Assembly (NCBI RefSeq): GCF_001885585.1
Contig: NZ_LSRP01000002.1
Coordinates: forward strand, 62,001 to 126,000
From: Pararhizobium antarcticum
GTDB lineage: Bacteria; Pseudomonadota; Alphaproteobacteria; Rhizobiales; Rhizobiaceae
Direction of reading: 5' to 3'
DNA length: 64,000 nucleotides
The notes under the pieces are model-generated. The model was not told where the DNA came from and did no database searches. It saw only the letters and a list, made by a program, of their open reading frames with translations. Below are positions 49,446 to 58,187 of this stretch, piece after piece (the first letter of the stretch is position 1; every line of letters starts with the position of its first letter). The position numbers were made by a program, and so were the translations under genes.

Positions 49446-50401
49446 TTGGCACCGCGTGGATTGAGGGCGTCGTTGAGGCCGTCGCCGAGGAAGGAGAAGG
49501 CAACCGAGGCAAGACCGAGCACGGCAGCGGGGGCTGCCAGAAGATGCGGGTAGTGTTGCCACACGCGCAGGCCGTCGGAGATCATGTTGCCCCAGCTCGG
49601 TGTCGGCGGATTGACCCCGACGCCGAGGAACGAAAAGGCGCTTTCCAGCACCATCGCGGTCCCGAGCCCGGCGCTGACCGCAACGATCAGCGGCCCCAGC
49701 GCGTTGGGCACCACATAGCGCATGAGGATGATGCGGTTGGTGAGGCCCAGCGCCTGCGCTGCGGTGATGTAGGGCCGCGAGCGGATGGACAGGACCTGGG
49801 CGCGCACGAGGCGGGCATAGGGTGGCCAGGAAATCAGCGCCATGGAACCGAAGACCAGGAGGAAATCGACCCAGATCGTTTCGCGGTAGAAGGGATTGAG
49901 CGTTGCCAGGTAGCGGCTCTCCATCCAGCTCGATATCGGTGATTTCAACGAAGCATTGATGACGACGACGAGCAGGAGATTGGGGATCGACATCGTCATA
50001 TCGGTCAGCCACATGACGACCCTGTCGAGCCAGCCGCCGAAAAAGCCGGCCAGGGCGCCGAGCGTCACGCCGATCACGACGGCGATCGCGGTCACGACGA
50101 TGGCCACGAGAAAGGCGGTTCGCGTGCCGAAGATCACCCGGCTGAAGACGTCGCGACCCAGATCGTCGGTGCCGAACAGATGGGTCAGCGACGGTGGCAT
50201 GTTGCGCGCATCGAGATTCTGGCTCAGAAAATCGAACGGCGTCAGATAGGGACCGAACAGGGCCGTGAAGGCCAGCAGCACGACGACGCCAAGCCCGAAG
50301 ACGGCCAGCCGGTTGCGGCGCAGCCGGAACCAGGCGTCGCGCCAGAGGCTGACGGGAGGCTCTTCCTTGATGTCGGTGGTGGCCATGGGAACGACGGTCA
50401 T
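49442..50401 (-). CDS. ABC transporter permease (DppC/OppC type)
   Basis: A 319-residue inner-membrane permease. After a cytoplasmic start it has the OppC_N segment (RNRLAVFGLGVVVLLAFTAL) and the FGTDDLGRDVFSRVIFGTR motif near residue 76. The permease domain has its loop near residue 215 (YITAAQALGLTNRIILMRY). It starts 2 bases after the stop of the DppB-type gene. Forms the channel with that protein. Confidence 0.92.
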   Translation of the reverse strand: MTVVPMATTDIKEEPPVSLWRDAWFRLRRNRLAVFGLGVVVLLAFTALFGPYLTPFDFLSQNLDARNMPPSLTHLFGTDDLGRDVFSRVIFGTRTAFLVAIVVTAIAVVIGVTLGALAGFFGGWLDRVVMWLTDMTMSIPNLLLVVVINASLKSPISSWMESRYLATLNPFYRETIWVDFLLVFGSMALISWPPYARLVRAQVLSIRSRPYITAAQALGLTNRIILMRYVVPNALGPLIVAVSAGLGTAMVLESAFSFLGVGVNPPTPSWGNMISDGLRVWQHYPHLLAAPAAVLGLASVAFSFLGDGLNDALNPRGAK

Positions 50402-50403
50402 AG

Positions 50404-51360
50404 TCAGCGGCTCCTTCGCGTGTCGTTGGCGCGCGGATCGAGCAGCGGATACAGCACATCGACGAGCAGATTGGAGATCATCACGAGGAACGAGCCGATC
50501 AACGTGATGGCGAGAATGACGGGGTAGTCGGTGTTGGTCAGCGCCTGCACAGTCAGGCGACCGAGGCCGGGCAGGCCGAACACCAGTTCAACAAAGATCG
50601 CGCCGTTGACGATGGTGATCATGATCAGGCCAAGCTGGGTCACGACGGGTGTCAGCACCGGCCGCAAGATATGGCGCAGCGCAACGATCATCTCCGGCAC
50701 GCCCTTGGCGCGGGCTGTGCGCACGAAATCCTCCGACAGTACCTCGATCACCGCGGCGCGCGTCTGGCGCACGATCAGCGCGATCGGCTGGAATGACAGA
50801 ACGAACAGCGGCAGCAGAATGCGAACGTCAAAGATCCCGCCCCAGCCATACGGAACATTGGAGCCGGGGATGACCATGATCAGGAGCACCATCAGCATCG
50901 GACCGGCGACATAGGCCGGGATGGCCCAGAGGAAGAGTGCCGAACCCAGAATGGCATAATCGGTGCGGGTGTTCTGTTTCAGCGCGGCGATCAGGCCGAG
51001 CGGGATGGCGACGACGGCGGTGAGCAGGATGGAACAGAGGGCAAGCTTGAAGGAAACGGGCGCTGCCGCCGAAATCATCGCCCAGACAGAGCGACCAGAG
51101 GTCAGCGAATTTCCGAAATTGCCATGCAGCAGGTTCCAGATATAGCTGCCGAACTGGACGAGGAATGGCCGGTTGAGACCCGCGCTTTCGCGGATCGCCT
51201 CGATGCGTTCGGGATTATAGGCGACGTCGCCGGGCGCGCGCAGGAAGATCAGCTTGATCGGGTCTCCGGCACCAAAATAGGCCAGTGCATAGACCCCGAG
51301 CATGACGAGCAGGACGGATGGTATCCAGACGGCGAAGCGGGTCGCAATGTAACGCAGCAT
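50404..51360 (-). CDS. ABC transporter permease (DppB/OppB type)
   Basis: A 318-residue inner-membrane permease with the DppB opening MLRYIATRFAVWIPSVLLVM, the NLLHGNFGNSL region near residue 74, the permease loop VLSEDFVRTARAKGVPEMIV near residue 208 and FVELVFGLPGLGRL near residue 262. The binding-protein gene lies 141 bases upstream on the same strand. Confidence 0.92.
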   Translation of the reverse strand: MLRYIATRFAVWIPSVLLVMLGVYALAYFGAGDPIKLIFLRAPGDVAYNPERIEAIRESAGLNRPFLVQFGSYIWNLLHGNFGNSLTSGRSVWAMISAAAPVSFKLALCSILLTAVVAIPLGLIAALKQNTRTDYAILGSALFLWAIPAYVAGPMLMVLLIMVIPGSNVPYGWGGIFDVRILLPLFVLSFQPIALIVRQTRAAVIEVLSEDFVRTARAKGVPEMIVALRHILRPVLTPVVTQLGLIMITIVNGAIFVELVFGLPGLGRLTVQALTNTDYPVILAITLIGSFLVMISNLLVDVLYPLLDPRANDTRRSR

Positions 51361-51501
51361 GGAAGTCTCCCACCCATGTTTACAAAAGAAGAGGCGACGG
51401 AGGCGCGCATCAGCACCTGATCACACCTCGGCATTCAAGCTTTGTGCGGAAGCGGAAACCGCTCCCGCACAGGAGGTCGTGGGAAGAGGACACGCAGCCG
51501 A

Positions 51502-53154
51502 TCAGGCGATCGAGATGTCCCAGGGCGCGACAACCTGCCAGTCGAGGTTCTTGTCCATGCCCGAGACATTGGCATTGGCCCAGCGCGACATGGTCTGCGC
51601 GTACCAGGGGATGAACTGCCAGTCCTCACGGAAGACCTTTTGGGCTTCCTGCGCCAGTGCGACGCGCTGCGGATCGTCGACGGCCTTGGTTGCCGCTTCG
51701 GCCAGCAGACTGTCGACCTTGTCGTTCTTGTAGCCACCGAGCTTGTTCTGGGCGTTGGACGAGGTCGAGGCGATCGAACCGGCGAGGTAGGAGACGGCAT
51801 CTGGTACACGGGTGCCGACGTCGTCGCGGAAGATCTGCACCGCGTTCTGGTCCGGGCCGGAGTAGGCATCCTGCTGCGGCTTCATGTCGACGGCGGTGAT
51901 GCCGAGGTTCTGGCGCCACTGTTCGGCGATGAACTGCGCCGCAGCCTCGATCGCCGGGCCGGAAATGCCGACGAAAAGCAGTTTCGGCAGGCGCTCGGGG
52001 CCACCATAGCTGGATTCGGCAAGCAGCTTCTTGGCCGCCTCCGGATCATAGGGATAAGGTTCGAAACCGGAATTGTCGGCTCCCGGAACCGAATTGATGA
52101 CCTGATCGGTCTTCTTGTGCGGACCGTCCGGGAAAGACGCCTTGATCAGCCCGTCGCGGTCGACCGCCATGATCAGTGCCTGGCGAACCTTCGGATCGTC
52201 CATCGGCGCGCGCGCGCTGTTGAACCAGAAATGCTGGCTGGTCGGGATCAGCGGACCCGATGCGAAATCGGCACCGAGATCCTGGACGATGGTCGATGTG
52301 ACAAGCTCGGTATGGGCGTTGAACTCGCCGGATTTCAAAAGCGACGTCGCCGTGACATTGTCTTCGATCGAGGAAATCTCGATGCGCGCCAGCTTCGGCT
52401 TCGGTCCAAAGAAGTTTTCATTGGCTTCGAACACCAGCTTGCCGGCGTCGATATCGATGCTGGTTAGCTTGAACGGACCGGAATAGACGGCGCCATTGTC
52501 CGGCATGTACCAGTCCATCACTTCTTCGCCGTCTTCGCCGCGCGACTGCGAAGCCTTGGTGATCGGAGCGATGTGATTGGCGATGCGCATGAAGAAGATC
52601 GGATCGGAGGCGCCGAGCGTCACGACCACGGTTGCCTCATCCGGCGTCGCGATGCCGGAGATTTCCTTGGCCGTGCCGCCGCTGACCTCCGCGAAGCCTG
52701 CGACTTTGCCCAGCACCTGGTCGGCGCGCTGGCTCTTGCTGTTGGGCATCGAGGCAACGTTCCACGACCCCTTCACGTCTTCAGCCGTAATCTTGCTGCC
52801 ATCCGAAAAGACGGCTTTGGGGTCAATCTTGAAGGTCCAGATCTTGTTGTCGTCGGACGGCTCCCAGCTTGTGAAGACATATGGGTGCAGGTCGCCTTTC
52901 GCATCGAAATACATCGGCGAGGCCCACCATGCCGAATTCCAGCGGAACGGTACGCCGCCGCCGCGCAACGGCGACCAATCCTGGTTGAAGGCGGGGTTGG
53001 CGACCTTCAGCACCTGGCCCTCCTGGGCCATGACAATGCGCGCGCCCATGCCGAAAAGCGTGACGGCGAGGCTGGTGCCGAGGCCGATTTTCAGGGCGCT
53101 GCGGCGGGTGAGTTGTGATCTCGGCGAAGCGAATTCATTGTTCTGATTAGACAT
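51502..53154 (-). CDS. Periplasmic solute-binding protein, family 5, with Tat-type signal
   Basis: A 550-residue family-5 (DppA/OppA-like) binding protein. The N-terminus has a twin-arginine motif in LTRRSALKIGLG followed by a hydrophobic stretch and MAQ, so it is probably exported folded by Tat. The mature protein has the family marks DPKAVFSDGSKITAEDVKGS near residue 110 and DDPKVRQALIMAVDRDGL near residue 320. ATG 53154 follows GGAGGATCAG. First gene of the importer operon and divergent from the aldolase operon. Ligand is unknown; an oligosaccharide or sugar-acid compound is more likely than a peptide, from the neighbouring enzymes. Confidence 0.9.
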   Translation of the reverse strand: MSNQNNEFASPRSQLTRRSALKIGLGTSLAVTLFGMGARIVMAQEGQVLKVANPAFNQDWSPLRGGGVPFRWNSAWWASPMYFDAKGDLHPYVFTSWEPSDDNKIWTFKIDPKAVFSDGSKITAEDVKGSWNVASMPNSKSQRADQVLGKVAGFAEVSGGTAKEISGIATPDEATVVVTLGASDPIFFMRIANHIAPITKASQSRGEDGEEVMDWYMPDNGAVYSGPFKLTSIDIDAGKLVFEANENFFGPKPKLARIEISSIEDNVTATSLLKSGEFNAHTELVTSTIVQDLGADFASGPLIPTSQHFWFNSARAPMDDPKVRQALIMAVDRDGLIKASFPDGPHKKTDQVINSVPGADNSGFEPYPYDPEAAKKLLAESSYGGPERLPKLLFVGISGPAIEAAAQFIAEQWRQNLGITAVDMKPQQDAYSGPDQNAVQIFRDDVGTRVPDAVSYLAGSIASTSSNAQNKLGGYKNDKVDSLLAEAATKAVDDPQRVALAQEAQKVFREDWQFIPWYAQTMSRWANANVSGMDKNLDWQVVAPWDISIA

Positions 53155-53367
53155 CTGATCCTCCAATAGATGCAATCATCGCGCCCTCCATTCTGCCTGG
53201 TTCCCGACAGGTTGCCGCGCCATGATGAGGCCAGACACTGGAACCATATTGTAAATCTGTCAACAATAATTCCATTTATCGGGAGGAGAAAAAACTCATA
53301 ACTGAAATATATATATATAAAACAACGACGAATTTTTATGTTTGCAATGCGGTAGGTTTTTTTATCT

Positions 53368-53380
53368 TGACAACTTGTCA
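53368..53380. promoter_or_regulatory. Candidate GntR operator, perfect palindrome
   Basis: TGACAACTTGTCA is a perfect 13-base palindrome in the divergent promoter between the two sugar-acid operons, 75 bases before the DapA-like start. A related half-site (TGTCAAC) is at about 53258-53264 nearer the binding-protein gene. FadR/GntR proteins bind short palindromes of this size. The TTGACA inside it could also be a -35 element, so binding would block transcription. Confidence 0.5.
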
Positions 53381-53455
53381 TGATCCGGCTGAAAAGCAGG
53401 CTTGTTCGCGCCTCCAGCGAGGCTGCGGAGCGACGATCCGGGAGGACTTTGCCTT

Positions 53456-54364
53456 ATGACGATCACACCCCGCATCCGCGGTGTCTACAGTGCAGCGACG
53501 ACGCCGCTGAACGCCGACCATAGTCCCGATCTTGGCCTGTTCGCGGCGCATTGCCAGCGTTTGCTCGATGAAGGCTGTCACGGTGTGGCCCTGCTCGGCA
53601 CGACCGGTGAGGCAAACTCCTTTTCCTTGGTGGAGCGACAGGCTCTCCTCGAGGGGGTGGTCAAGGCGGGGATCGGTCCGGAAAAGCTGATGCCGGGCAC
53701 GGGCGTCGCGGCCATTCCCGAAACGGTCGCGCTAACGCGTCACGCCCTGTCGCTCGGGGTAACGCGGGTCGTGATGCTGCCGCCCTTCTACTACAAGGGT
53801 GTGTCCGACGACGGGCTGTTTGCCGCCTATGCGCGGATCATCGAGGCCATCGGCGACGACCGGCTGCAGGTGGTGCTCTATCATATCCCGCAGGTGTCCG
53901 GTGTCGCGCTGTCCCTGCCGCTGATCGGCCGGCTGATTGCAGCGTTTCCCGATACGGCAGTCGGCATCAAGGATTCCGCAGGGGATTTCGGCAATATGGA
54001 GGCGCTTCTGGCCGCATATCCGGGTTTTTCCGTTCTGGCAGGCGCCGATCCCCTGTTGCTGCCGCTGGTCAAGGCGGGCGGGGCGGGCTGCATCACCGCA
54101 ACCTCCAACCTTGTCGCCGCATCCTTGCGCACCGTCTATGACCACGCCATTGATCCGGCCATGGCGGACCGCGTCGAGGCGGCGCAGGCGCGCATCAATG
54201 CTTATCGCAGCCTGTCCAATACCTATGTTCAAATCCCGACGATCAAGGCGATGGTCGGGCTGAAGACCGGCGAGCCGAAATGGGCAGAGCCGCGTGCGCC
54301 GCTGATGGCGCTCAATCCCGCCGACCAGGCTGATCTGGCCGCCAAGTTCGCGCAACTGCCGTAG
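53456..54364 (+). CDS. DapA/NanA family class I aldolase
   Basis: A 302-residue TIM-barrel enzyme of the dihydrodipicolinate synthase/N-acetylneuraminate lyase family. Seen are GTTGEANSF near residues 46-54, the tyrosine in VLYHIPQVSG near 138-147 and the Schiff-base lysine in VGIKDSAGD near 166-174. ATG 53456 follows GGGAGG. Family members form or cleave pyruvate adducts of aldehydes. Beside a DUF1537 kinase, PdxA2 and a sialidase-fold protein, a catabolic 2-keto-3-deoxy-acid aldolase or lyase is more likely than lysine synthesis. Head of the plus-strand operon. Confidence 0.88.
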   Translation: MTITPRIRGVYSAATTPLNADHSPDLGLFAAHCQRLLDEGCHGVALLGTTGEANSFSLVERQALLEGVVKAGIGPEKLMPGTGVAAIPETVALTRHALSLGVTRVVMLPPFYYKGVSDDGLFAAYARIIEAIGDDRLQVVLYHIPQVSGVALSLPLIGRLIAAFPDTAVGIKDSAGDFGNMEALLAAYPGFSVLAGADPLLLPLVKAGGAGCITATSNLVAASLRTVYDHAIDPAMADRVEAAQARINAYRSLSNTYVQIPTIKAMVGLKTGEPKWAEPRAPLMALNPADQADLAAKFAQLP

Positions 54365-54386
54365 TCGGCGTCTGGAGGAGGATGTG

Positions 54387-55589
54387 ATGTCTGGCAATTC
54401 CGGCCTGCACCCTGAAGAAATCCCGCCACGGATGACCGGTGACATCACGCCGGTGCCGCATGTTTCGGGTCGGTTCGAGGCCTTTCTCCCGTCGCCTTGC
54501 GTGCAGAATCACGCTGCAAACCTCGCTTTCCTTCCGGATGGCACGCTGACCTGCGTCTGGTTTGGTGGCACGATGGAGGGCATGGGCGATATTTCGATCT
54601 ATATGGCACGCCTGGCGCCCGGTGCCGATCACTGGTCGCAACCGGAGAAAATGTCGGACGATCCAGCGAGGTCCGAACAGAACCCGATCATCTTCGTCGC
54701 GCCGGATGGCTGCGTCTGGCTGCTCTATACCGCGCAGACATCGGGTAATCAGGACGGTGCGGTCGTCAAATGCCGGATTTCGCAGGATGGCGGCCGCAGT
54801 TTCGGCCCGCCCGCCGTGCTCTGCGATACGCCCGGAACCTTTGTGCGCCAGCCGATCGTGGTCAATGAGGACGGCGTCTGGCTCTTGCCCGTCTTCCGCT
54901 GCGTCAGCGAACCCGGCCAGCGCTGGACAGGCAATGTCGATACCGCAGCCGTGCTGGTTTCCCGTGATCAGGGGTGCCAATGGACGATGACCGACGTGCC
55001 GGACAGCGTCGGTGCCGTGCACATGAACATTGTTCCCCTCGGTGGTGCCCGGATGGTTGCCTTCTATCGCAACCGCTTTGCCCGGCAGGTGCTGCGCAGC
55101 GTCTCGGTGGATAGCGGACTGACCTGGACAAGGCCCGAACCAACGGAACTGCCCAACAACAACTCCTCAATCCAGGCCACCCGCCTGTCCGGCCGCCGGA
55201 TCGCCATGGTCTACAATCATTCGAATGCCTCCATGTCCGGGGAGCGGCGACTTTCGCTGTACGATGAAATCGAGCCGGAGGGCGAGGCGGGTGATTGCGA
55301 ACCCGTTCCGTCTTTGGAAATGTCGGAGAACAAAGGCACTGGTGCGGTCTGGGGTGTCCCGCGCGCGCCGCTGAGCCTTGTGATTTCGAGCGATGGCGGA
55401 CAGAGTTTCAGCGACCGGCAGGACTTGGATATAGGTGATGGCTATTGCCTGACGAACAATTCCAGGGACGCGCTCAACCGCGAATATTCCTATCCGTCGA
55501 TCATCGAGGGCCCGGATGGCGGGCTGCATGTCGCCTACACCTATTATCGACGCGCGATCAAATATGTTCGCCTCCCGCCTCACGGATAG
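54387..55589 (+). CDS. BNR-repeat sialidase-fold hydrolase, apparently cytoplasmic
   Basis: A 400-residue six-bladed propeller protein. Four Asp-box repeats (SxDxGxxW/F) are visible: SQDGGRSF, SRDQGCQW, SVDSGLTW and SSDGGQSF. GGTMEG and RYSYPS-like segments (EYSYPSIIEGPDG) fit the sialidase_2 group. No signal peptide is present, so it should act in the cytosol on an imported oligosaccharide. GGAGGAGG precedes ATG 54387. The group includes sialidases and other glycosidases or lyases, so the bond it cuts is open. It follows the aldolase gene by 22 bases. Confidence 0.82.
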   Translation: MSGNSGLHPEEIPPRMTGDITPVPHVSGRFEAFLPSPCVQNHAANLAFLPDGTLTCVWFGGTMEGMGDISIYMARLAPGADHWSQPEKMSDDPARSEQNPIIFVAPDGCVWLLYTAQTSGNQDGAVVKCRISQDGGRSFGPPAVLCDTPGTFVRQPIVVNEDGVWLLPVFRCVSEPGQRWTGNVDTAAVLVSRDQGCQWTMTDVPDSVGAVHMNIVPLGGARMVAFYRNRFARQVLRSVSVDSGLTWTRPEPTELPNNNSSIQATRLSGRRIAMVYNHSNASMSGERRLSLYDEIEPEGEAGDCEPVPSLEMSENKGTGAVWGVPRAPLSLVISSDGGQSFSDRQDLDIGDGYCLTNNSRDALNREYSYPSIIEGPDGGLHVAYTYYRRAIKYVRLPPHG

Positions 55590-55990
55590 GTTCAGCGGGT
55601 GGGAGCTACGGCACGCAGACGTGCAGTGTTTCGCCGGCACGTTTCGGATTTGTAAAATTTCGCACTGTCCAGCTTCCGGATCCAGGTGAATCTGAGAGGA
55701 AAGATCCATTTTTGCTAAGACGTGTCAATCCGATGCTATCGGCTTGTTGCCGCGGGAAGGGCAGGCGTGGAAATCACGATGATGCGTGATGTTCCTGTAT
55801 ATACGTTTTAGAATCAATGATTTATGATTTCGATTCTGCGGGTTCTGGCAGATTGTTGCCGAGGATGAATTGAAAAGCGACGGGCTTCATCCCTTTATTC
55901 TTGCCAGTAGGGATGAATTTATATAACAAATTTACATGTTGATCCATCGGCGATGAAAACCGTTGAAGCCGCATCAGTAAGGAATGGCCC
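55590..55990. other. Intergenic region with hairpin, within the sugar-acid gene series
   Basis: A 401-base gap with no convincing gene. It holds a 9-base perfect inverted repeat TTCATCCCT / AGGGATGAA (55886-55894 and 55909-55917) with a 14-base loop and a small AATCAATGATT palindrome at 55812-55822. The gap suggests that the dehydrogenase and PdxA2 genes have their own promoter. The hairpin lies 74 bases before the dehydrogenase start and may be a leader or attenuator structure. Confidence 0.5.
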
Positions 55991-57124
55991 ATGAACAGCT
56001 TGCCAGCACCGATCACCATCATCCGGCCGCAGATCATCGAGTTCGGTGTCGGCGTGGCCGGCAGGCTCGGAACATGGGCCGTTGCGCAGGGCTATCGCCG
56101 CGTGCTTGTTGTCTCCGATGCCTTCAATGCCTCGCGTGTTAATCTTCTCGGGCTTCAGGGCGCAATCACGTTGTTTGCCGACGTGCGGCCGGAGCCGGAC
56201 ACCCATAATCTCGACCGCCTGCTTGAGGTCGCAAATTCCGCCGACGCCGAATTGATCGTCGGTTTCGGCGGCGGCAGCGCCATGGATCTGGCCAAGCTGG
56301 CGGCGGTGCTGGCCGGATCGAGCCAGTCTCTGCAGGATGTCGTTGGTCCGAACAAGGTGGCTGCACGCCGCCGGGTCGGGCTTGCGCAGGTGCCGACAAC
56401 ATCAGGAACCGGCAGCGAAGCCGGTATCCGGGCGCTGGTTACCGATCCCGAAACCCAGGCCAAACTGGCTGTCGAGAGCATCCATATGCTGGCCGACATC
56501 GCGGTCATCGATCCGGGGCTGACCATGACGGTTCCGGCCGCAACGACCGCCGCGACAGGCGTCGATGCCATGGCCCATTGTGTTGAGGCCTTCACCAATC
56601 GCAAGGCGCATCCGCTCATCGATCTCTACGCGATCGAGGGCGTGCGGCTGGTCGGCCGGTTTCTGGCCCGTGCCGTGGCCGATGGCAGCGATGCCGAAGC
56701 CCGTGCCGGCCTGTCGCTTGCTTCGCTCTATGGTGGCTTCTGCCTCGGGCCGGTCAACACGGCCGGCGGTCACGCTTTGGCCTATCCGCTCGGCACGCGC
56801 TGGCATGTGGCGCACGGTGCCGCCAACGCGCTGATCTTTCCGCATGTGCTGGCCTTCAACAGCCCGGCGGTGCCCGATAAAACCGCAGCCATCCTTGCCG
56901 CTCTCGGGTTTGCCCCTGCCGCTTCGCAGGAGGCTGTTTTCGATGCCGCCCATGGCTTTTGCCACACGCTCGGCATCGAGATGCGGCTTTCTGCGCTGGG
57001 CGTGCCGAAGGACGATCTCCCGGTCATGGCAGGCGACGCCTTCGCCATCCGCCGGCTTCTCGACAACAACCCCCGCGATCTCAGCCAGGCCGATATCCTG
57101 TCGATCTACGAGGCCGCCTACTAG
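55991..57124 (+). CDS. Iron-containing alcohol dehydrogenase
   Basis: A 377-residue NAD-dependent group III dehydrogenase. Nucleotide site GFGGGSAMDLAK near residues 91-102; TTSGTGSE near 136-143; metal ligands in GVDAMAHCVEAF (Asp and His near 190-195), GGHALAYPLG (near 258) and HVAHGAANA (near 270). AAGGAATGGCCC precedes the ATG. It probably interconverts an aldehyde or keto acid and an alcohol or hydroxy acid in the pathway; with PdxA2 61 bases downstream, oxidation of a 4-carbon hydroxy acid or reduction of its semialdehyde are options. Confidence 0.9.
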   Translation: MNSLPAPITIIRPQIIEFGVGVAGRLGTWAVAQGYRRVLVVSDAFNASRVNLLGLQGAITLFADVRPEPDTHNLDRLLEVANSADAELIVGFGGGSAMDLAKLAAVLAGSSQSLQDVVGPNKVAARRRVGLAQVPTTSGTGSEAGIRALVTDPETQAKLAVESIHMLADIAVIDPGLTMTVPAATTAATGVDAMAHCVEAFTNRKAHPLIDLYAIEGVRLVGRFLARAVADGSDAEARAGLSLASLYGGFCLGPVNTAGGHALAYPLGTRWHVAHGAANALIFPHVLAFNSPAVPDKTAAILAALGFAPAASQEAVFDAAHGFCHTLGIEMRLSALGVPKDDLPVMAGDAFAIRRLLDNNPRDLSQADILSIYEAAY

Positions 57125-57185
57125 TCAGACCGCAAGGCCGGCCGGACGGCATGTGCCACGGCAAGCTTAAAAATGAGGAAGTTTC

Positions 57186-58175
57186 ATGGGTAAGACATCG
57201 CGCGTCGCCATCACGCTCGGAGATCCCTCCGGCGTTGGCCCCGAGGTCATCGTCAAGGCGCTGGCCGACTTGCCGAAGGCGGATCGCGTCAATTTCGTCG
57301 TCGTCGGCAATGTCGAGGCCCTCGAGCGTGCCAACCGCGTGACGGGCACCAGCCTGCGTTTCTCGTCGGGCGCATCGGGAAGCGACGATGCCGTTCTGGT
57401 CGACGAGGTGGTGATCGATGGCGCCCTGCCTGAGATCGGCAAGGTCAGCCCGATCGCCGGCGACGCCTCGGTGCGCTACATCAAGCGCGCGGTCGAACTC
57501 GCCATGTCAGGCGCCGTCGATTGCATGGTGACGGCGCCGATCAACAAGGAGGCCATGAACCTTGCCGGCCATCACTTCGATGGCCATACCGGCCTGCTGG
57601 CGCATCTGACGAAATCCAAGAGTTCGTTCATGCTGCTGGCCTCCGAGCGGCTGAACACGATCCACGTCTCGACCCATGTCTCGCTGCGCACGGCCATCGA
57701 ACGCGCCACTGTCGAGCGCGTTCTGGCAACGATCGAGGCCGGCCACAGGCACTTTCTCCGTCTCGGTAAGAAAGCGCGGATCGCCGTTGCCGGGCTCAAT
57801 CCGCATTGCGGCGAGGGCGGACTGTTCGGGGATGAGGACACCAAATTTCTGGCACCGGCTGTCGAACTGGCGCGGGCCAAGGGCATCGACGTCGTCGGCC
57901 CGATCTCGGCGGATACCGTCTATGCCCGCGCCTATGGCGGCGCTTTCGATCTGGTGATTGCGCAATATCATGACCAGGGCCATATCCCCATCAAGCTCGT
58001 GGCTTTCGAAACGGCGGTCAATGTCTCGCTCGGCCTGCCGATTGATCGCGTCTCCGTCGATCATGGCACCGCCTTCGACATCGCAGGCACAGGCAAGGCC
58101 AATCACGCCAACATGCTGTCAGCAATCGACTATGCCCGCATGGTGGCGAGCGCCCCGAGGCTGCCTGCAGCCTGA
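57186..58175 (+). CDS. PdxA2 family 4-phospho-sugar-acid dehydrogenase
   Basis: A 329-residue enzyme of the 4-hydroxythreonine-4-phosphate dehydrogenase (PdxA) family, which oxidises and decarboxylates 4-phosphorylated hydroxy acids. Marks: [13 protein letters not shown] near residues 9-21, [20 protein letters not shown] near 115-134 (metal histidines), LNPHCGEGG near 203-211 and [12 protein letters not shown] near 259-270. It differs from biosynthetic PdxA by genome context: with a DUF1537 kinase it would turn 4-phospho-erythronate or threonate type acids into dihydroxyacetone phosphate. The context-based role is inferred. GAGGAAG precedes the ATG. Confidence 0.88.
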   Translation: MGKTSRVAITLGDPSGVGPEVIVKALADLPKADRVNFVVVGNVEALERANRVTGTSLRFSSGASGSDDAVLVDEVVIDGALPEIGKVSPIAGDASVRYIKRAVELAMSGAVDCMVTAPINKEAMNLAGHHFDGHTGLLAHLTKSKSSFMLLASERLNTIHVSTHVSLRTAIERATVERVLATIEAGHRHFLRLGKKARIAVAGLNPHCGEGGLFGDEDTKFLAPAVELARAKGIDVVGPISADTVYARAYGGAFDLVIAQYHDQGHIPIKLVAFETAVNVSLGLPIDRVSVDHGTAFDIAGTGKANHANMLSAIDYARMVASAPRLPAA

Positions 58176-58187
58176 AGGGCTTCACGT

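Noticed and set aside
53456-54364. DapA-like gene as biosynthetic dihydrodipicolinate synthase
   Set aside because: Catabolic surroundings and divergent GntR-type control make a lysine-pathway role unlikely.
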